Notes under the pieces: generated by a model | Databases searched by the model: none | What the model was told of the DNA's origin: nothing | Seen by the model: the letters and a program-made list of their open reading frames with translations, nothing else | Shown here: in pieces, positions 1-12,373 of the stretch | Position numbering within the stretch: the first letter of the stretch is position 1 | Layout: each line of letters starts with the position of its first letter | Program-made: the position numbers and the translations under genes | Assembly (NCBI GenBank): GCA_032719365.1 | Contig: CM064863.1 | Location: 18,113,137 to 18,177,136 of the forward strand | DNA from: Prinsepia uniflora | Lineage: Eukaryota > Streptophyta > Magnoliopsida > Rosales > Rosaceae | Direction of reading: 5' to 3' | DNA length: 64,000 nt

Positions 1-272
1 TTCAGAACGTGTGATTACTGTCATTCGACGTGGTCGAATGTAATCGATGCGATGTAAACGTTAGTGGTACGTCTGGTTGCAGACGAGTAAGTATTGTTTG
101 GTTAGTCGATGTACCAGTGTACACGAGTTTTGAGGTCGATTCTACTTTCCACGGGGTGGATGTGGAATCAGGATAGTTGGAGTTTCGAGAACGAAACTAA
201 TTAAAGAGGGAAGAACGGTTGGATTTAGGTCGGTTGGAATTTCAAGGACGAAATTAATTAAGGAGGGAAGGT
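1..272 (+). mobile_element. 3' end of a Ty3 element's internal region with duplicated polypurine tract
   Basis: This is the tail of the internal region of a plus-strand LTR retrotransposon whose body lies left of the window. Bases 259-272 form a purine-rich run (AAGGAGGGAAGG) directly before an LTR starting TGTAAC at 273, which is where a polypurine tract primes plus-strand DNA synthesis. The bases before it (GGACGAAATTAATTAAGGAG) are typical of the end of pol in plant Tekay/Del-type Ty3 elements. A diverged second copy of the same 46-48 bp lies at about 170-225. No long reading frame remains, so the coding part is decayed. The family assignment is by analogy with the related gag-pol at 45.4-47.6 kb. 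Confidence 0.7.
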
Positions 273-2974
273 TGTAACTACCCATCCCAAATTCCTAAAT
301 TAGATTAGTGACTAATCATGATTAGTGAGGTTAATCGGTGATTAGTTGGGCGAAATAGGACGAGCGATGCGAAATGATCGTTTTGCCCCTAGTCGTGGCA
401 AAACGTTGACTTTTCATTCTGACGGTCAAATGGACTTTAACCGATGACCGTGATGTAGTTCGTGACGTCACGAGTTCATAGACAGGTGGCCCGTTCAATT
501 CCGACATTTGAGGAGGAAGTTATGACGTTCGGAAGTTAAGGGGCATTTTCGTAATTTTGGATAAAATGGGTAAATAGTTGACTTTTTGACCAGGATGTCC
601 GATGGCCGAGGGCCGAGGACCATTACGTAGATCGGGAAGATACGAATACGTATCTAGTGGGGCCCAGATATTTCATGAAGGCCCAATGGATGAGTGACAC
701 TTGTCACCCATCCACTGGCCATCCCTTCACATACATGCATCGATAATTCTTTCTTCCATTCAAAAACACAACCCGATCTCACACCCACCATTCTCCATCT
801 CTGTGCAACCCAAACCAATCCAACCCTTCCCATTCGACCATGACTGAGGACAGAGTGAAGTGAGGATGCTGAGGAGGTTGCTGGGCGGCCAGAACCGTCG
901 TGGACGGCGGCAGGAAGGAGAAACTCGAGAGGATTTCACGGTTAGGCCATTTTCTCCCTTTAAATCGATTTGTACATTATGGTTGGTTTTTGATGGTTTT
1001 AATGAATTAAATGGGTTCTTAGGATTGTGTTAGGATGCTTTTCGGAAGCTTAGGGCGGCTGTGAAGCCGTGGGAGGAAGTTAGGAACATTGAATCGTTTG
1101 GTTCAAAATCAAACCATGGGATTTAGATGTTTTTGGTTGAGTTTAAGGATTGGAATTGATAGAAAACATCAAATTAGGAAGAAAGGAATCGAAAAGGAAG
1201 AAGTAGGATGAAAAATGGGGAGTCTAGAGCCGTGAACCGTTCACGCCGGTCCAAGTGGACCGACCAAACCAGGTGAACCGGCCGGACCAGTCGGCTGTGT
1301 GGGGAAGATGATGAATAGTGCATAGGGACTTCATAGGGCGTTTGAGGGCGTGTGAACAGTAATTTGAGGAAGTGTTCAACATATGAAATCTTCTATTCGA
1401 TGTAGCGAACATTTTGGGACTGGTCTCGTGTCAATCGGACATCGTTTCGATAGGTTTCGAGGTGTCTGAAGGTTTAGGTTCAGTTTTAAAACTAGTTAAA
1501 AATATCGAAAAATTACGGGGCTTTGGTAGGAGGTTAATTAAGTAGTTAGTAACCTTCTATTACAATTTGGATAGGTTTGGGAGTCTCAGTGAAGGTGATT
1601 GACCCGGTAGACGATTATGGCACGTGTATCGAGGCGCAGCTTCGGATGGTCTGTGAGTGGACCTTGATTTCTAAACTGTGATGCATGCATAAATGTTTTA
1701 TGTGGTTTATGAATGTGATTCTATGATGTTGATTTGGATGGTTGTGAATTATATGGTTTCACGCTTTACGAGCGATTTACGTGCTTGCAGGTAAATCGAC
1801 GTTTTCCGATTTTATACTGATTTTCCATACTTATGGTTTTGGAAATAGTTCGATGAAATGGTTTTGGATTTGAAAGGTAACCTCAGGTTCGAAACCCATT
1901 TGATTTACGGAATCGGGTACAAGGCCCAGTTGGTTTACGATTCGGACTTGAGGTCTAGTTTGTATGTGGATTCGGGCCTAGGTCCCAGTTATGTGTTATG
2001 ATGGTGATTTCGAGTCAGGGACCCTAGAAATGGTTTTTACGGGTCATGACGGTTTATGGAAACTGGCATGAACCCTTGAAAGGATTTTACGGGTCATGAC
2101 GGTTTATGGGAACCGGCATGAACCTTTTAAAGGTTTTATGGTTCATGACGGCTAGTGAGGGCCGGTCATGAATCCTTGAAAGGTTTAAAGAATGATTTCA
2201 AAAGGTTTTTCATATTCCATCCTTTATATATGATTGTCTCCTCCGGGGAGGGTCGTTGGCCTGGGTGGACCCCGGAGTAGTCACAGAGCACTAACTGAGT
2301 GGAGTCGCCCCCCAGTTGGGTTCCTTACTCTCAGGATGGGCATGGTTCGTTACCTCCAGGGAGGGTCATTGTTCTACGGACATTGACCTGGGTGGACCCT
2401 GGAGAGACTTGGGTTTGAGACCCCAGTTAGCACGCGCGTAGCTTTATTTTACCGTGACAGGTTCTTGGATATGAAATATAATGGATAAACATGATTTCAA
2501 GTGGATTGGGAAATTGTGTTTTATGATGATAAATGGATTTGGGCTGAGATCCCACATATGTTTATGATGTTATGGTTTTCTGTAAATGGTTTTGGGCAGG
2601 AGCCCGTGTGACTTGTATTTAAGGAACTTGGGGCTGAGTCCCTAATTATGGTGGTTTAAACATATGTGTTTGGATAAATGGTTTTACTATGCATGCATGC
2701 TTTTTAGTGAAGGGTACAAATGTCTTTATGGAAATATTTTTATAAACTCTTGTTTTGTCCACTCACAGCTTTTAATGTTTTAACTGCCCTTCAGGTTGAC
2801 AGCAGATGTGGACTGTAGCAGAGACCGAGATATCACATACCTCCTCCGGATCCTGGCGTACTCTGATAGCTCGGGAGGGCAAAGGTCGGAAATATCCCTT
2901 GTCTGGCACTTCGTGTCAGACAGGAGAAGGGTCATCCCGCGTTAATCCTGGGGGGATTAGGATGGGTCCTGTCA
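273..2974 (+). mobile_element. 3' LTR (2.7 kb) of the plus-strand Ty3 element
   Basis: The LTR starts TGTAACTACCCATCCC right after a polypurine tract and ends GGGTCCTGTCA, giving the TG...CA ends of an LTR. Inside, in order, are a GGATGAGTGACA palindrome (688-713), GTGAGTGGAC at 1653, short hairpins such as CTCCGGGG...CCCCGGAG (about 2241-2277), and GTCCACTCAC at 2757-2766 followed by a CCCTTCAGG acceptor-like site. The flank at 2975 (ACCCA) belongs to an LTR in the opposite orientation, so this element inserted into another LTR. Its left target duplication would lie outside the window and cannot be checked. Confidence 0.8.
688..713. promoter_or_regulatory. 26-bp palindrome in the upstream part of the LTR
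   Basis: The arms GGATGAGTGACA and TGTCACCCATCC are separated by 2 bp and match at 11 of 12 positions. The same palindrome recurs at the equivalent place in five other LTRs of the window. It lies some 400 bp into the LTR, about 950 bp before the GTGAGTGGAC motif. It may bind a dimeric protein or mark the promoter; no function is proven. Confidence 0.5.
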
Positions 2975-3290
2975 ACCCAGGTCAATGTCCGTAGATCAAT
3001 GACCCTCCCTAAGGTTATAATCCATGCATTCCTGAGAGTAAGGAACCCAACGGGGGGACTCCACTCAGTTAGTGCTCCGTGATTACTCCGGGGTCCACCC
3101 AGGCCAACGACCCTCCCCGGAGGAAACAATTCATATATAAAGGATGGTATACGAAAGGCCTTTTGAAATCATTATTAAAACCTTTCAAGGATTTATGCCT
3201 GGCCCTCATAAGCCGTCATGAACCCTAAAAACCTTTCAAGGGTTCATGCCGGTCCCCATAAACCGTCATGAACCATAAAAATCATTATCA
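2975..3290 (-). repeat. Inverted LTR fragment
   Basis: This segment is the reverse complement of LTR interior like that at about 2040-2400: the CTCCAGGG and CTCCGGGG hairpins and the 'tcatgacggtttatgggaac' phrase all appear reversed. It makes an imperfect inverted repeat with the preceding LTR. The simplest reading is that the 273-2974 element landed in an LTR lying on the minus strand. The right breakpoint near 3290 is approximate. Confidence 0.65.
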
Positions 3291-5176
3291 TGTCAGGGAT
3301 GATGTCAGTATGTCAGACCTAAAAATGACAGACTGACATGTCAAATAGAGGGCCAATCCGGACGTGACATGTGGCACTATCTTGGGGTGTTAGTGGTGAC
3401 CTCATGCTGACGTCAACGTTGACTTTTGCATTTACCAATGCGTGTGGGCACTTATGAACAGTAATTTTGGTGGGCCTAATTTTATTCTAAAGGTTTCGAC
3501 GATCCGGATCCAATGACGGTGATTTTGGGTCGATCGGAGATCGTTAAGTTGGTCAAATCGAGGTTTTTCACCTCGAGAATCGTGTCTGGGACACGTTGAG
3601 TTTTCTGGGAAAGTTTAGGGGTTCTTAATATGGACTTGTTTAGGTTAGTTGTAACCTTTGTGTATGATTTGGACAGGTTTGGGATTCCCGGTGACGACGA
3701 TTAGCTTGGTGAGGCTTACAGCAAGCAAATCGAGCCGACAGCTTAGGACGGTCTTTGAGTGGACCTTAATTTCTAAAATGTGATGCATACATAAATATTT
3801 TATATGGTTTATAAATATTATTCTATGTTGATGATTTGGATGATTCTGATTTATATGGTTTCACATATTTCGAGGCGATTTACTTGCTTGCACGTAAATC
3901 GAGGTTTTCGGGTTTACACTGATTTTCTGTGCTTATGGTTTTGTAAATGATTTCATGAAATGGTTTTAGATTTGATAAATTAAACTCGGGTTCGAGACCC
4001 TTTTTTTTTGGAAACCCTCGGACTCAAAATCCATTTAGTTACGTTTTCGGGCTAGAGGCCCAATTGGTCCTTGAATCGATTTCAGATTTGGAAATATGGA
4101 TCGGGCACGAGACCTATTTGATTTATGAACTCTCGAACCTGAAGTCCATTTGATTTAACAAGGCATCGGGCCGGAGGCTTAATTGGTTTACGTATCGGGT
4201 TCGAGGCCCAGTTGATTTATGTATCGGGCTCGAGGCCCAGTTGGTTTACGAATCAGGCTAGGAGCTCAGTTGACTTACGTATCAGGCACAAGGCCCATTT
4301 GGTTTTAGATATCGGACACGAGGCCCATTTGGTTTACGAAATCGGGCACGAGGCCCAGTTGGTTTACGATTCAGGCTGGAGGCCCAATTTGTATGTGGAT
4401 TCGGGGTTAGGGCCCAGTTACGCTTTAAGATTGTGATTTCGGGTCAGGGACCCATAAATGATTTTTATGGTTCATGACGGTTTATAGGGACCGGTATGAA
4501 CCATGGGTGGACCCCGGAGTAGTCACGGAGTACTAACTGAGTGGAGTCTCCCCCGTTGGGTTCCTTACTCTCAGGAAGGCATGGATTATAACCTCAGGGA
4601 CAATCATTGATCTACGGACATTGACCTGGGTGGACCCTGAGAGACATGGGTTTGAGACCCCGGGTAGCACGCGCGTAGCACTAGATACCGTGACAGAATT
4701 GTTTATATGATATATATATTTGGATAAACATGATTTCAACTGGTTTGCAAAATTGTGTTTTATGGTGATAAATGGATTTGGACTGAGATCCCACATATGT
4801 TTACTATGTTATGATTTTTTGTAAATGGTTTTGGCAGGAGCCCGTATGGATTGGGTTGTTAAAACATATGTGGTTTGATAAATGGTTTTACTATGCATGC
4901 ATGCTTTTTAGTGAAGGGTATAAAGGTCTTTATAAAATGTATTTACGAATTATTGCTTTTTGTCCACTCACAGTCTTTCTGTTTTCAATGCCCTTCAGGT
5001 TGAATACGGTGAACACTATAGTAGAGACCGAGACATCACATACCTCCTCTAGATCCAGGCGTACTCTGGAAGCCTTCGGGCTAAAGGTTCAAATTTTCCC
5101 TGGTCTGACACTCCGTGTCAGACGGGATCAGGAGCGTCCCTCATTAATCCCGGGGGGATTGGGACGGGCTCTGACA
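3291..5176 (+). repeat. LTR fragment, plus strand, first copy of a tandem duplication
   Basis: LTR of the same family lacking its 5' portion. It holds a decayed TGACGTCA-rich stretch (one perfect site at 3408-3415), an arm at 3755-3764 with one change from GTGAGTGGAC, a tandem array of GGGC...GCCC hairpins at 4020-4430, and GTCCACTCAC at 4964-4973. It ends GGGCTCTGACA at 5176. The following base resumes at an internal LTR position equivalent to about 3846, so about 1.3 kb is tandemly duplicated. Confidence 0.65.
4020..4430 (+). repeat. Minisatellite of about 28-bp units, each a small hairpin
   Basis: Roughly a dozen diverged units of the form TCGGGCACGAGGCCCAGTTG plus 'gtttacgaa'. Each unit holds an inverted repeat around a 3-5 base loop. 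Most arms are GGGC/GCCC, but units with GGACT/AGTCC and GGGT/ACCC keep the pairing. A second copy lies at about 5340-5690 and a reversed one at about 21940-22180. Open reading frames through it are by-products of the repeat. Confidence 0.75.
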
Positions 5177-5958
5177 TGATTTATATGATTTCATGCATTT
5201 CGAGGCGATTTACGTGCTTACACGTAAATCGAGATTTACAATTTTGTACTGATTTTTCGTGCTTATAGTTTTGGAAACGATTTCATGAAATTGTTTTGCA
5301 TTTGAAAAGGTAAACTCGGGTTCGAGACCCATTTGTTTTGGAAACCCTCGGACACGAAGTCCCTTTTAGTTACATTCTCGGGCCAGAGGCCCAATTGGTT
5401 CTTGAATCGATTTCAGTTTTGGAAATATGGAATCGGGCACGAGTCCCATTTGATTTGCGAAATCTCGGACTTGAAGTCCATTTAATTTAACAAGGCATTG
5501 GGCCGGATGCCCAGTTGGTTTACCTATCGGGTCGGAGGCCCAGTTTGCTTGTGAATCGGGCTCGAGGCCCAGTTGACTTACGTATCGAGTACGAGGCCCA
5601 GTTAGTTTACGATTCAGGCTGGTGGCCCAATTTGTATGTGGATTCGAGCTTAGGGCCCATTTATGTTTTAAGATTGTGATTTCGAGTAGGGGACCCATAA
5701 ATGGATTTACGGTTCATGACGGTTTATGGGGACCGGCATGAACCCTTGAAAGGTTTTATGGTTCGTGACAGTTTATGGGGACCGGGCATGAACCCTTGAA
5801 AGGTTTTAAGAATGATTTCAAAAGGTTTTTCGTATACCATCCTTTAAATATGAATTGTCTCCTCCGAGGAGGGTCGTTGGCCTAGGTGGACCCCGGAGTA
5901 GTCACGGAGCACTGACTAAGTGGAGTTCCCCCGTTGGGTTCCTTACTCTCAGAAAGGC

Positions 5959-8900
5959 TGTAACGACCGGTCCCGGAATTTGGGATTAGATTAGTAACTA
6001 ATCATGATTAACGGGGTTAATCGGTGATTAGTTGGGCGAAATCAAACGAACGTTGCAAAATGACCGTTTTGCCCCTAGTCGTGGGTAAAACGTTGACTTT
6101 TTATTCGGGCGGTCAAATGGACTTTGACCAATGACCGTGACGTAGTTTGGGACTTCACGAGTTCATAGACAGGTGGCACGTTCGATTCCGACGATCGTGG
6201 TGAAAGTTATGACGTTTAGAAGTCCAAGGGCATTTTCGTAATTTGGACAAATAGGGGGAAAATGTTGACTTTTTGACCGGGAGGTCCGATGGCCGAGGAC
6301 TGGGACCGTTAGGATGGTCTCGATGCCCCGAGTACAATGACAGGCAGCACGCATCAATCGGAGTTCGAATGACCAAGTTACGGGTCTAGATGCGTGAGGG
6401 GCATTTTGGTAAATTATCAAGCAAGGGCAAAATGGTAATTTGACTGTTGCAAATTGTAACAGCCGTGAGTGGGTTGTAGAATTGTTTAAAACTAATGGGG
6501 GGCAAGTGTACAGAGTGTGGAATCGGAATTTGAAGTTAGTGGGCAACTTTGAATTATTAAGATGAATTGTTTTGCCTTGGTTGTGTGAATCAGAGCACGG
6601 GGGGGACTGGTTTTTCCCTGAGTGGGATGCAGGCGTGCCTGGGAATGTGAAGAACAAAAACAGAGTAGGCAGGAGTTTGAGTGTGCATGGGTGAGGTTGG
6701 AATTGGAGGAATTTCGTGGTCTAATTGTTTATGCAGTTAGTGAGGGAACAGAGACAGAAGGCAGAGCACTGTTGTGTTGTTAGAGCTGGAGTGCGGGGAA
6801 CAAAGTGCACAGTGAACGGTGCTAAGGCTTTTGAAATGGAAAAACAGAGATTATCGAACCATGGCTAATTCGACCTCCCCAATAATGGTTCTGGGAGAAA
6901 ATGAGAGCTGGGGAAGAATGAGAGTAGCAGGGGGGTGATAATGGTGAGGGAAAACAGGGAGAATGACCTCAGGAGCACTTAACCCGCCCGAAAATCTCAT
7001 TCACAAACTTGAAATCAAACTTTGAAATGGGGCGGCCAATTGATGGAATCAGGGGTGAGGTTGAGCTTCCAGACACCCAAACGAGCCGAATGGGATTAGA
7101 AGTGAAGAGAATGGTGCAGAGCCCAGGCGACATCGAGGTTCTGTTCTGAAAAATCCCAGTTGAGTTAGTAGGGGTAGAGGGATTGGAGCTTGTAATTGAG
7201 ATCGAAGACCGGTTTCTGGTGATCCTGCGAAGCTTCTGAGTGAGCCAATTTAAAGAAATCGCTGAGAATCGACAAAATCAAGCGTGGAACCAGTAGTCGG
7301 TGTTCTTCGAAAAGTCGAGTTGATTCGACTAGATTGAGGTAAGTTTTGAGGTAATCGATTTCACATAACCTTGATTGGATCCTTAGCGAGACTAATGGAT
7401 AGTTGTATTGTTGAAATCCAGCTATAATTAAGGGAAATTTAACGGGTCATGTCGCGGGTCGAACAACCCGATTGCAGGCTAGTCGGGTTGGGATGATGAC
7501 TGTAGCTACTACTGTAGTAGGCGCATGGACTCACGGCGGCGCGTGAGGGCTCGTGGGTCCGATTTTCGAGGTAAGTCCAACATGACTTTTGTCCTACACG
7601 TTGTAACGAACATTTTAGCGTTGGTTTCGAATTAATCGGATACCGTTTCGATGTTGTTTCGAGGGTCCAAAGGTTTAAGTTACGTTTTTAATTAACGATT
7701 AATTCCCGAAAAATTATGGGAAATTAGCATGATGTTATTTGAGACCTTAGTAACCCTGAGAAGTGATTTTGGACAGGATTCGAGATTTCTGGAAAATGGC
7801 GGAAATTACGAAAACGCGTGCGGCGCGCAACCGAGCACTAAGGACGGTGTGTGAGTGGACGTTGCTTTCAAAATTTAATGCATGCATGAACATTTCTCTG
7901 ATTTCTATGCTTATGATTATGAATGATGATTTCGATTTCCCGTATTTATACGTATTTTTGATATGCACACGAAATTGCACGTATTTCGAGACTATGGTTT
8001 CGCTTGCGTTTTGATGATGGGTTAATGAATGATTTTATATGATTTGTGCACGTATCATGTTTTAAGGATGCTCATTCATGTTGTGAGTATGATTTACGGT
8101 GTTGGCACGGATTTCGATGTTTTTCACGGATTTGCACGTTTTATGAGGTTTTGAGTATGTTGTGATTTAACCGTGATTTTGGTGATTTGATTGTGGTTTT
8201 GATGTCTTGACCTTGTGATTTGAAATATAAGGTGTTTTCAAGGATTTAAAATGTATTTTGAAAAAGGAGATTTTGGGCTTGATGCTCGGGGCATAAAAGT
8301 AATTTTGATGAACGAGATTTCGGTTTTCGGAAGTTTGAAAACGAATTCTTGGTTTGGGTTCGGGATGATGCTTCCAGATGCCGGCTTACGGAATCATTAT
8401 TGCGAATTCGAATTCGGGAATAAAAGAGGATTTAATAAAGTGATTCGGTGTGATTATACATGCCCCGTGTTTAATGATGATTTGATTATGTTTTTGTGAA
8501 GTAAGATTTGGGGATTTGAATGTGGAAATTCGGACCATGAGTCCTGTTATGACAAATATGTGCTTTCGGATTGGATTGGAATTTGGATCACGATGGATCC
8601 CGAGTTGTTGTGATTGACAAATGTTTTGGGTTTAAAGACCCGTTGAAAACTGTTTTGGGTTTAAAGACCCGGTGCTATTGGTGGAGCACGTTTTGAGTTT
8701 AAAGACTCGGTTAATTGATGATGGGGGCGGGCTCGAAATTGGGTTTAAAGACCCGGATTGAGTTTAAAGACTCGTGAGTTTAAAGACTCGAATATTGTGA
8801 TACCCCTGAGGCCTATTGATTATGTTCTGAGTTTAAAGACTCATTGATATCCCGGGAAGGTCTGATTATGCGCATGGTTTTGAGTTTAAAGACTCGGGCG

Positions 8901-9467
8901 CACTTGATATCCAGTAAAATGTTTGACTTGTGATTTATTGTAAGTTTCTGATGTTTCGGATGTGTGGGGCAGTGGCCCGGTTTTATGGTTGATGGTTTTG
9001 GATTATGTTGTGTTCTTGGGTTTGATTCGTGGTTTGGGGCTGAGGCCCGGTGTTTATGATTGCGGGGTAAGACCCGATGGTTGAGAAAGGAAAAATGATT
9101 TTGAGTTTCATACGAGTTTTCTTTATGTTGAAATTTGATACACGGTTTTTCTTATGTTGAAAATGTAACCGATTGCGAAATGATTTTTGTATGCATGCTT
9201 TGGTTTTACGTGGAGGGTAAAAACGTCTTTCTGTAACTGTTTTGTAAACTGATTTATTTTTGTCCACTCACACCTTTCAGTTTTTATTGACCCTCCAGGT
9301 CGTGGCGCGTTGGTCGAGGCTGATCGAGAGGCGGAGGCATGAGTAAGCACGTGTGGCTATCCCTGGTCTAGCAAGTACTGAAGGTAACTTGGGAATTTCA
9401 GTCGTCTTACCAGACGGGAACAGGACCGGGCACGGTTTTCAATGTCCCTTCGGGGGCGATCCTGTCA
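5959..9467 (+). mobile_element. Solo LTR (3.5 kb) with target duplication AAGGC
   Basis: It starts TGTAACGACCGG and ends GATCCTGTCA. AAGGC occurs immediately before (5954-5958) and immediately after (9468-9472), a perfect 5-bp target duplication in an older LTR. No gag, pol, primer site or second LTR is present, so it is a solo LTR left by LTR-LTR recombination. It contains GTGAGTGGAC (7851-7860), a cluster of TTTAAAG hairpins (8625-8900) and GTCCACTCAC (9262-9271). Small frames inside are not supported as genes. Confidence 0.9.
8625..8900 (+). repeat. Eight dispersed TTTAAAG hairpins
   Basis: Eight copies of a 14-base inverted repeat occur here, three as GGGTTTAAAGACCC and five as GAGTTTAAAGACTC. 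The arm bases differ but complementarity is kept in every copy. Related clusters lie at about 16960-17230 and 25160-25430 in other LTRs. The copies are dispersed rather than strictly tandem. Confidence 0.75.
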
Positions 9468-10080
9468 AAGGCTATGGATTATAACCCCCAGGGAGGGTCA
9501 TTGATCTACGGACATTGACCTGGGTGGACCCTGGGGAGACTTGGGCTTTGAGACCCCGGGTAGCACGCGCATAACACTAGATACCGTGACAGGATTGGTT
9601 ATATGATATATATATATGTATGGATAAACATGATTTCTTGGTTTTGCTGAATTGTGTTTTATGAATGATAAATGGATTTGGGCTAAGTTCCCACATATGT
9701 TTACTATGTTATGGTTTTCTGTAAATGGTTTTGGACAGGGGTCCGTATGATTATGGTTGTTTGAACATATGTGGTTGAGAAATGGTTTTACTATGCATGC
9801 ATGCTTTTTAGTGAAGGACATAAAGGTCTTTTATGAAATGTGTTTTACTAAACTTATTACTTTGTGTCCACTCATAATCTTTCTGTTTTCAATGCCCTTC
9901 AGGTTGAATACGGTACGGATTGTAGTAGAGACCGAGAGATCACATACCTCCTACGGATCCTGGCGTACTCTGGAAGCTGGAATGCTAAAGGTTTTAATTT
10001 TCCCTAGTCTAACACTCCATGTCAGACGGGATCAGGAGCATTCCTCGTTAATCCCGGGGGGATTGGGACGGGTCTTGACA

Positions 10081-11818
10081 CATTTGACTCGAGATCACAG
10101 CTTCGATGATTTCTAGAAAATCGATAGCCCACGGAGTCGTCAAAGGTAGTTATAGGTAGATTCTCGACTTAGAATTATGATTTTTGGAATCATGATGTGT
10201 TTACGAGGTGATTAGCAGTTTTACGATTGAAAACAGAGGATTTTTACAAAAGTGTACCACCGTAAACGGGGGTTCGGTTATTATCCCAGTGGGACTCCAG
10301 TTATGTCCTAACTTTGTTAACCAGAGTTAGATATGGAATATTCCTAGAATATGCCACATGTGTGGCATTGTGCTACATGTGCGACCCGTGTAACACTGAG
10401 TTACACGTGCGACATTGTAACACATGTGCAAAAGAGTTTGACGTGCATGTGGGGGCACGTAGCTTGCACGTGAGTGCATTGCTAGCGCATGAGGCCCCTA
10501 TCGGCGCGTGGACGCACATGGGAAGCTTTTTCGACCCTCTACCGGAGCGTGGAGCCCTTTTCCGGCCCACGGTGGTGCGCGGGAATACATTTAGTCTATG
10601 TTGCACATCTTTAAGTGGTTTTTCCAGCCACAAAAAGGTAGGCGGAGCTGTTTTTCAACTCTCGACTATGCATAGGCGCTCTTTTAAGAGGTTTCAAATA
10701 GTTTTAGATGCATTATAACCCTTATTAAATAATTCTAGGCCCATTTTGGACTACCTTTCAGAGGTTTAACATTTAGAATGAGTTTTGAGTTGATTCTAAC
10801 ATTGTAGAATGGTCTTCATAGGGTTGGACCGATTGAGAGCACGCGGTTATCTTGATTTATTGGTGATCCGACTCCCTAACTAGTGTGAGTGGACCCTCTT
10901 CCCAATTTTTTTATATAATATTTATACTCGAAATTGTTACAACTTTTATGCTTATGGTGTTTATCGAACTTGCATAAGTTAATATGCGTACTTGTGGAAG
11001 GTGCTTGTAATGCTCGATATATGATGCTTATCTGGATGTGCTAGTGTGCTATGGTACAATAGATACGCATGCATAATTATAGTCAAGTCACATGTTGCAT
11101 TGCATGTTAATCCCCGGGGTATTGATGGGATAGAGTGTTATAACCCACTTAGAAGTCATTGGCGTCCTAGTACTCGTCTGTAGACCACAGACAAATCCTC
11201 TATGTGAACGTTCACCCGAACTGCTCACTATAGTAGTTAAAAAGCACTAGACCTGACCTCGAGCTCTAGGGGACTTGAGGTGGCAGTGCATTGTACCTAG
11301 TCCTTCACGTGGTCGAGTTACGCCAGCAAGACACCCAGTTATAATTTGCGACTCAGAAGGAAATGTCTAGTAGGTTGACATGGTGACATATTCATGACTT
11401 GTCATAACCTATTCGAGTACTTTGAGTTTTGAATATTTTATTATTATTTCTCTTAAAATGTGCATATTAGAGTTACTGATTAGTATTAAATTGATATTAC
11501 TTTCTCTCGTATTTCTTGCAAGTATGTAATGAATATTTTGGGATTTTAGAATAAAATGAGGGGTTGAAGTATTTCTTTATTAAACTGTGGTTATACACTA
11601 AAATGAGCATTTGGGCCCACTCACCCTTGTGTTTTTAAACCCCTCAGGCTTTGTTGGCACACACGTACTTTGAGGAGGCACATATGCTTTTCTAACTCAC
11701 CTTTAGAAACATTCATTACATTTGAAAAGGGTAATTTGGTAATTTTACATTTGTGACATCTGAAAAATGTGTGTTTTCTAGAAAGCTCTTCAAGTTTCCC
11801 TCCCAAGTTGTCTCACTG

Positions 11819-11820
<2 letters not shown>
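10081..11820 (+). repeat. LTR-like non-coding segment of a diverged family
   Basis: No convincing gene is seen. The layout resembles the LTRs elsewhere: GTGAGTGGACCC at 10885-10896 and GGGCCCACTCAC at 11613-11624, the latter followed by an acceptor-like 'aacccctcagg'. Outside these motifs the sequence differs from the main family. About 10360-10600 is GC-rich with repeated 'acatgtgcgac' and 'cacgtg' phrases. The frames on both strands there are not supported as proteins. The ends of the unit were not resolved. Confidence 0.4.

Positions 11821-11824
<4 letters not shown>

Positions 11825-11859
<35 letters not shown>
11825..11859. repeat. (TA)n microsatellite
   Basis: An uninterrupted TA run of 35 bases. 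Confidence 0.95.
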
Positions 11860-11862
<3 letters not shown>

Positions 11863-12338
11863 TGAGTGTGTATTGGGATGGTGTTCAGTGGATCATGGCC
11901 AAAACCACGGTGGGAGGTAACTGAAAAATAGAAAAAAAATCCTCTACTAGCCCGTGAAGGAAGAACAGACTAGGAAAGAAGAAAGAAAATGAGGAAAAGA
12001 AGGAAGTAGATGGGAGGATCAGGAAGAGGTTGGGAACAGGGACACTTAAGCCTGCAACCATGATCAAACCCATAAGGGTTCAAATGGCCAAAAGTTTCCA
12101 AATAGGATTTAGGGTTGGTTCGCTCGAAGTAAGCTTACTAACACGGTTTTTGGGATCATGATTAACACGAAAGTTTCTCCTTATATTATACTGAATCCAA
12201 TGATATAAGGTCTGAAGAATTTGGACGCCATATAGTTATATTTCTGAATTTGTGAAATAATATATTCTTTTTTTATTTGAATATTTTAAGTATGATTTAG
12301 GTTAATCCCTAAGATTAATTAACAATGATCCTCGATTA

Positions 12339-12373
<35 letters not shown>

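Larger units (their letters stand above)
5177..10080 (+). repeat. Second tandem copy of LTR 3' part, interrupted by a nested LTR
   Basis: 5177-5958 and 9473-10080 together repeat the 3846-5176 segment, and end GGGTCTTGACA at 10080. The join is exact across the nested LTR at 5959-9467: 'ttactctcagaaaggc' before the insert continues as 'tatggattataacc' after it, as in the uninterrupted copy at 4560-4600. The 3' inverted arm here (9865-9874) has one mismatch, GTCCACTCAT. Confidence 0.7.

Noticed and set aside
2060..3290. A long foldback (MITE or Foldback) element
   Set aside because: The inverted similarity is explained by a plus-strand LTR inserted in a minus-strand LTR; arms are interrupted and no terminal target duplication frames them.
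4212..4436. Repetitive frame with HEAHLVY-like units
   Set aside because: It is a translation of the 28-bp hairpin minisatellite; the unit length and in-frame stops differ in the other copies.
6155..6657. 164-residue minus-strand frame
   Set aside because: It is antisense to the start of a solo LTR; similar frames occur at 19928-20413, 51305-51664 and 54359-54703 because the same LTR region is open on that strand. The shared frame has no recognisable domain and many copies carry stops.
4020..8900. CRISPR-like array of short palindromic repeats
   Set aside because: Units are diverged, spacers are not unique, and the DNA is plant nuclear with LTR context.
10314..10718. 134-residue plus-strand frame with many Cys and His
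   Set aside because: Cys and His come from repeated 'acatgtgcgac' phrases; the spacing does not fit a zinc finger, and an overlapping antisense frame is equally open.
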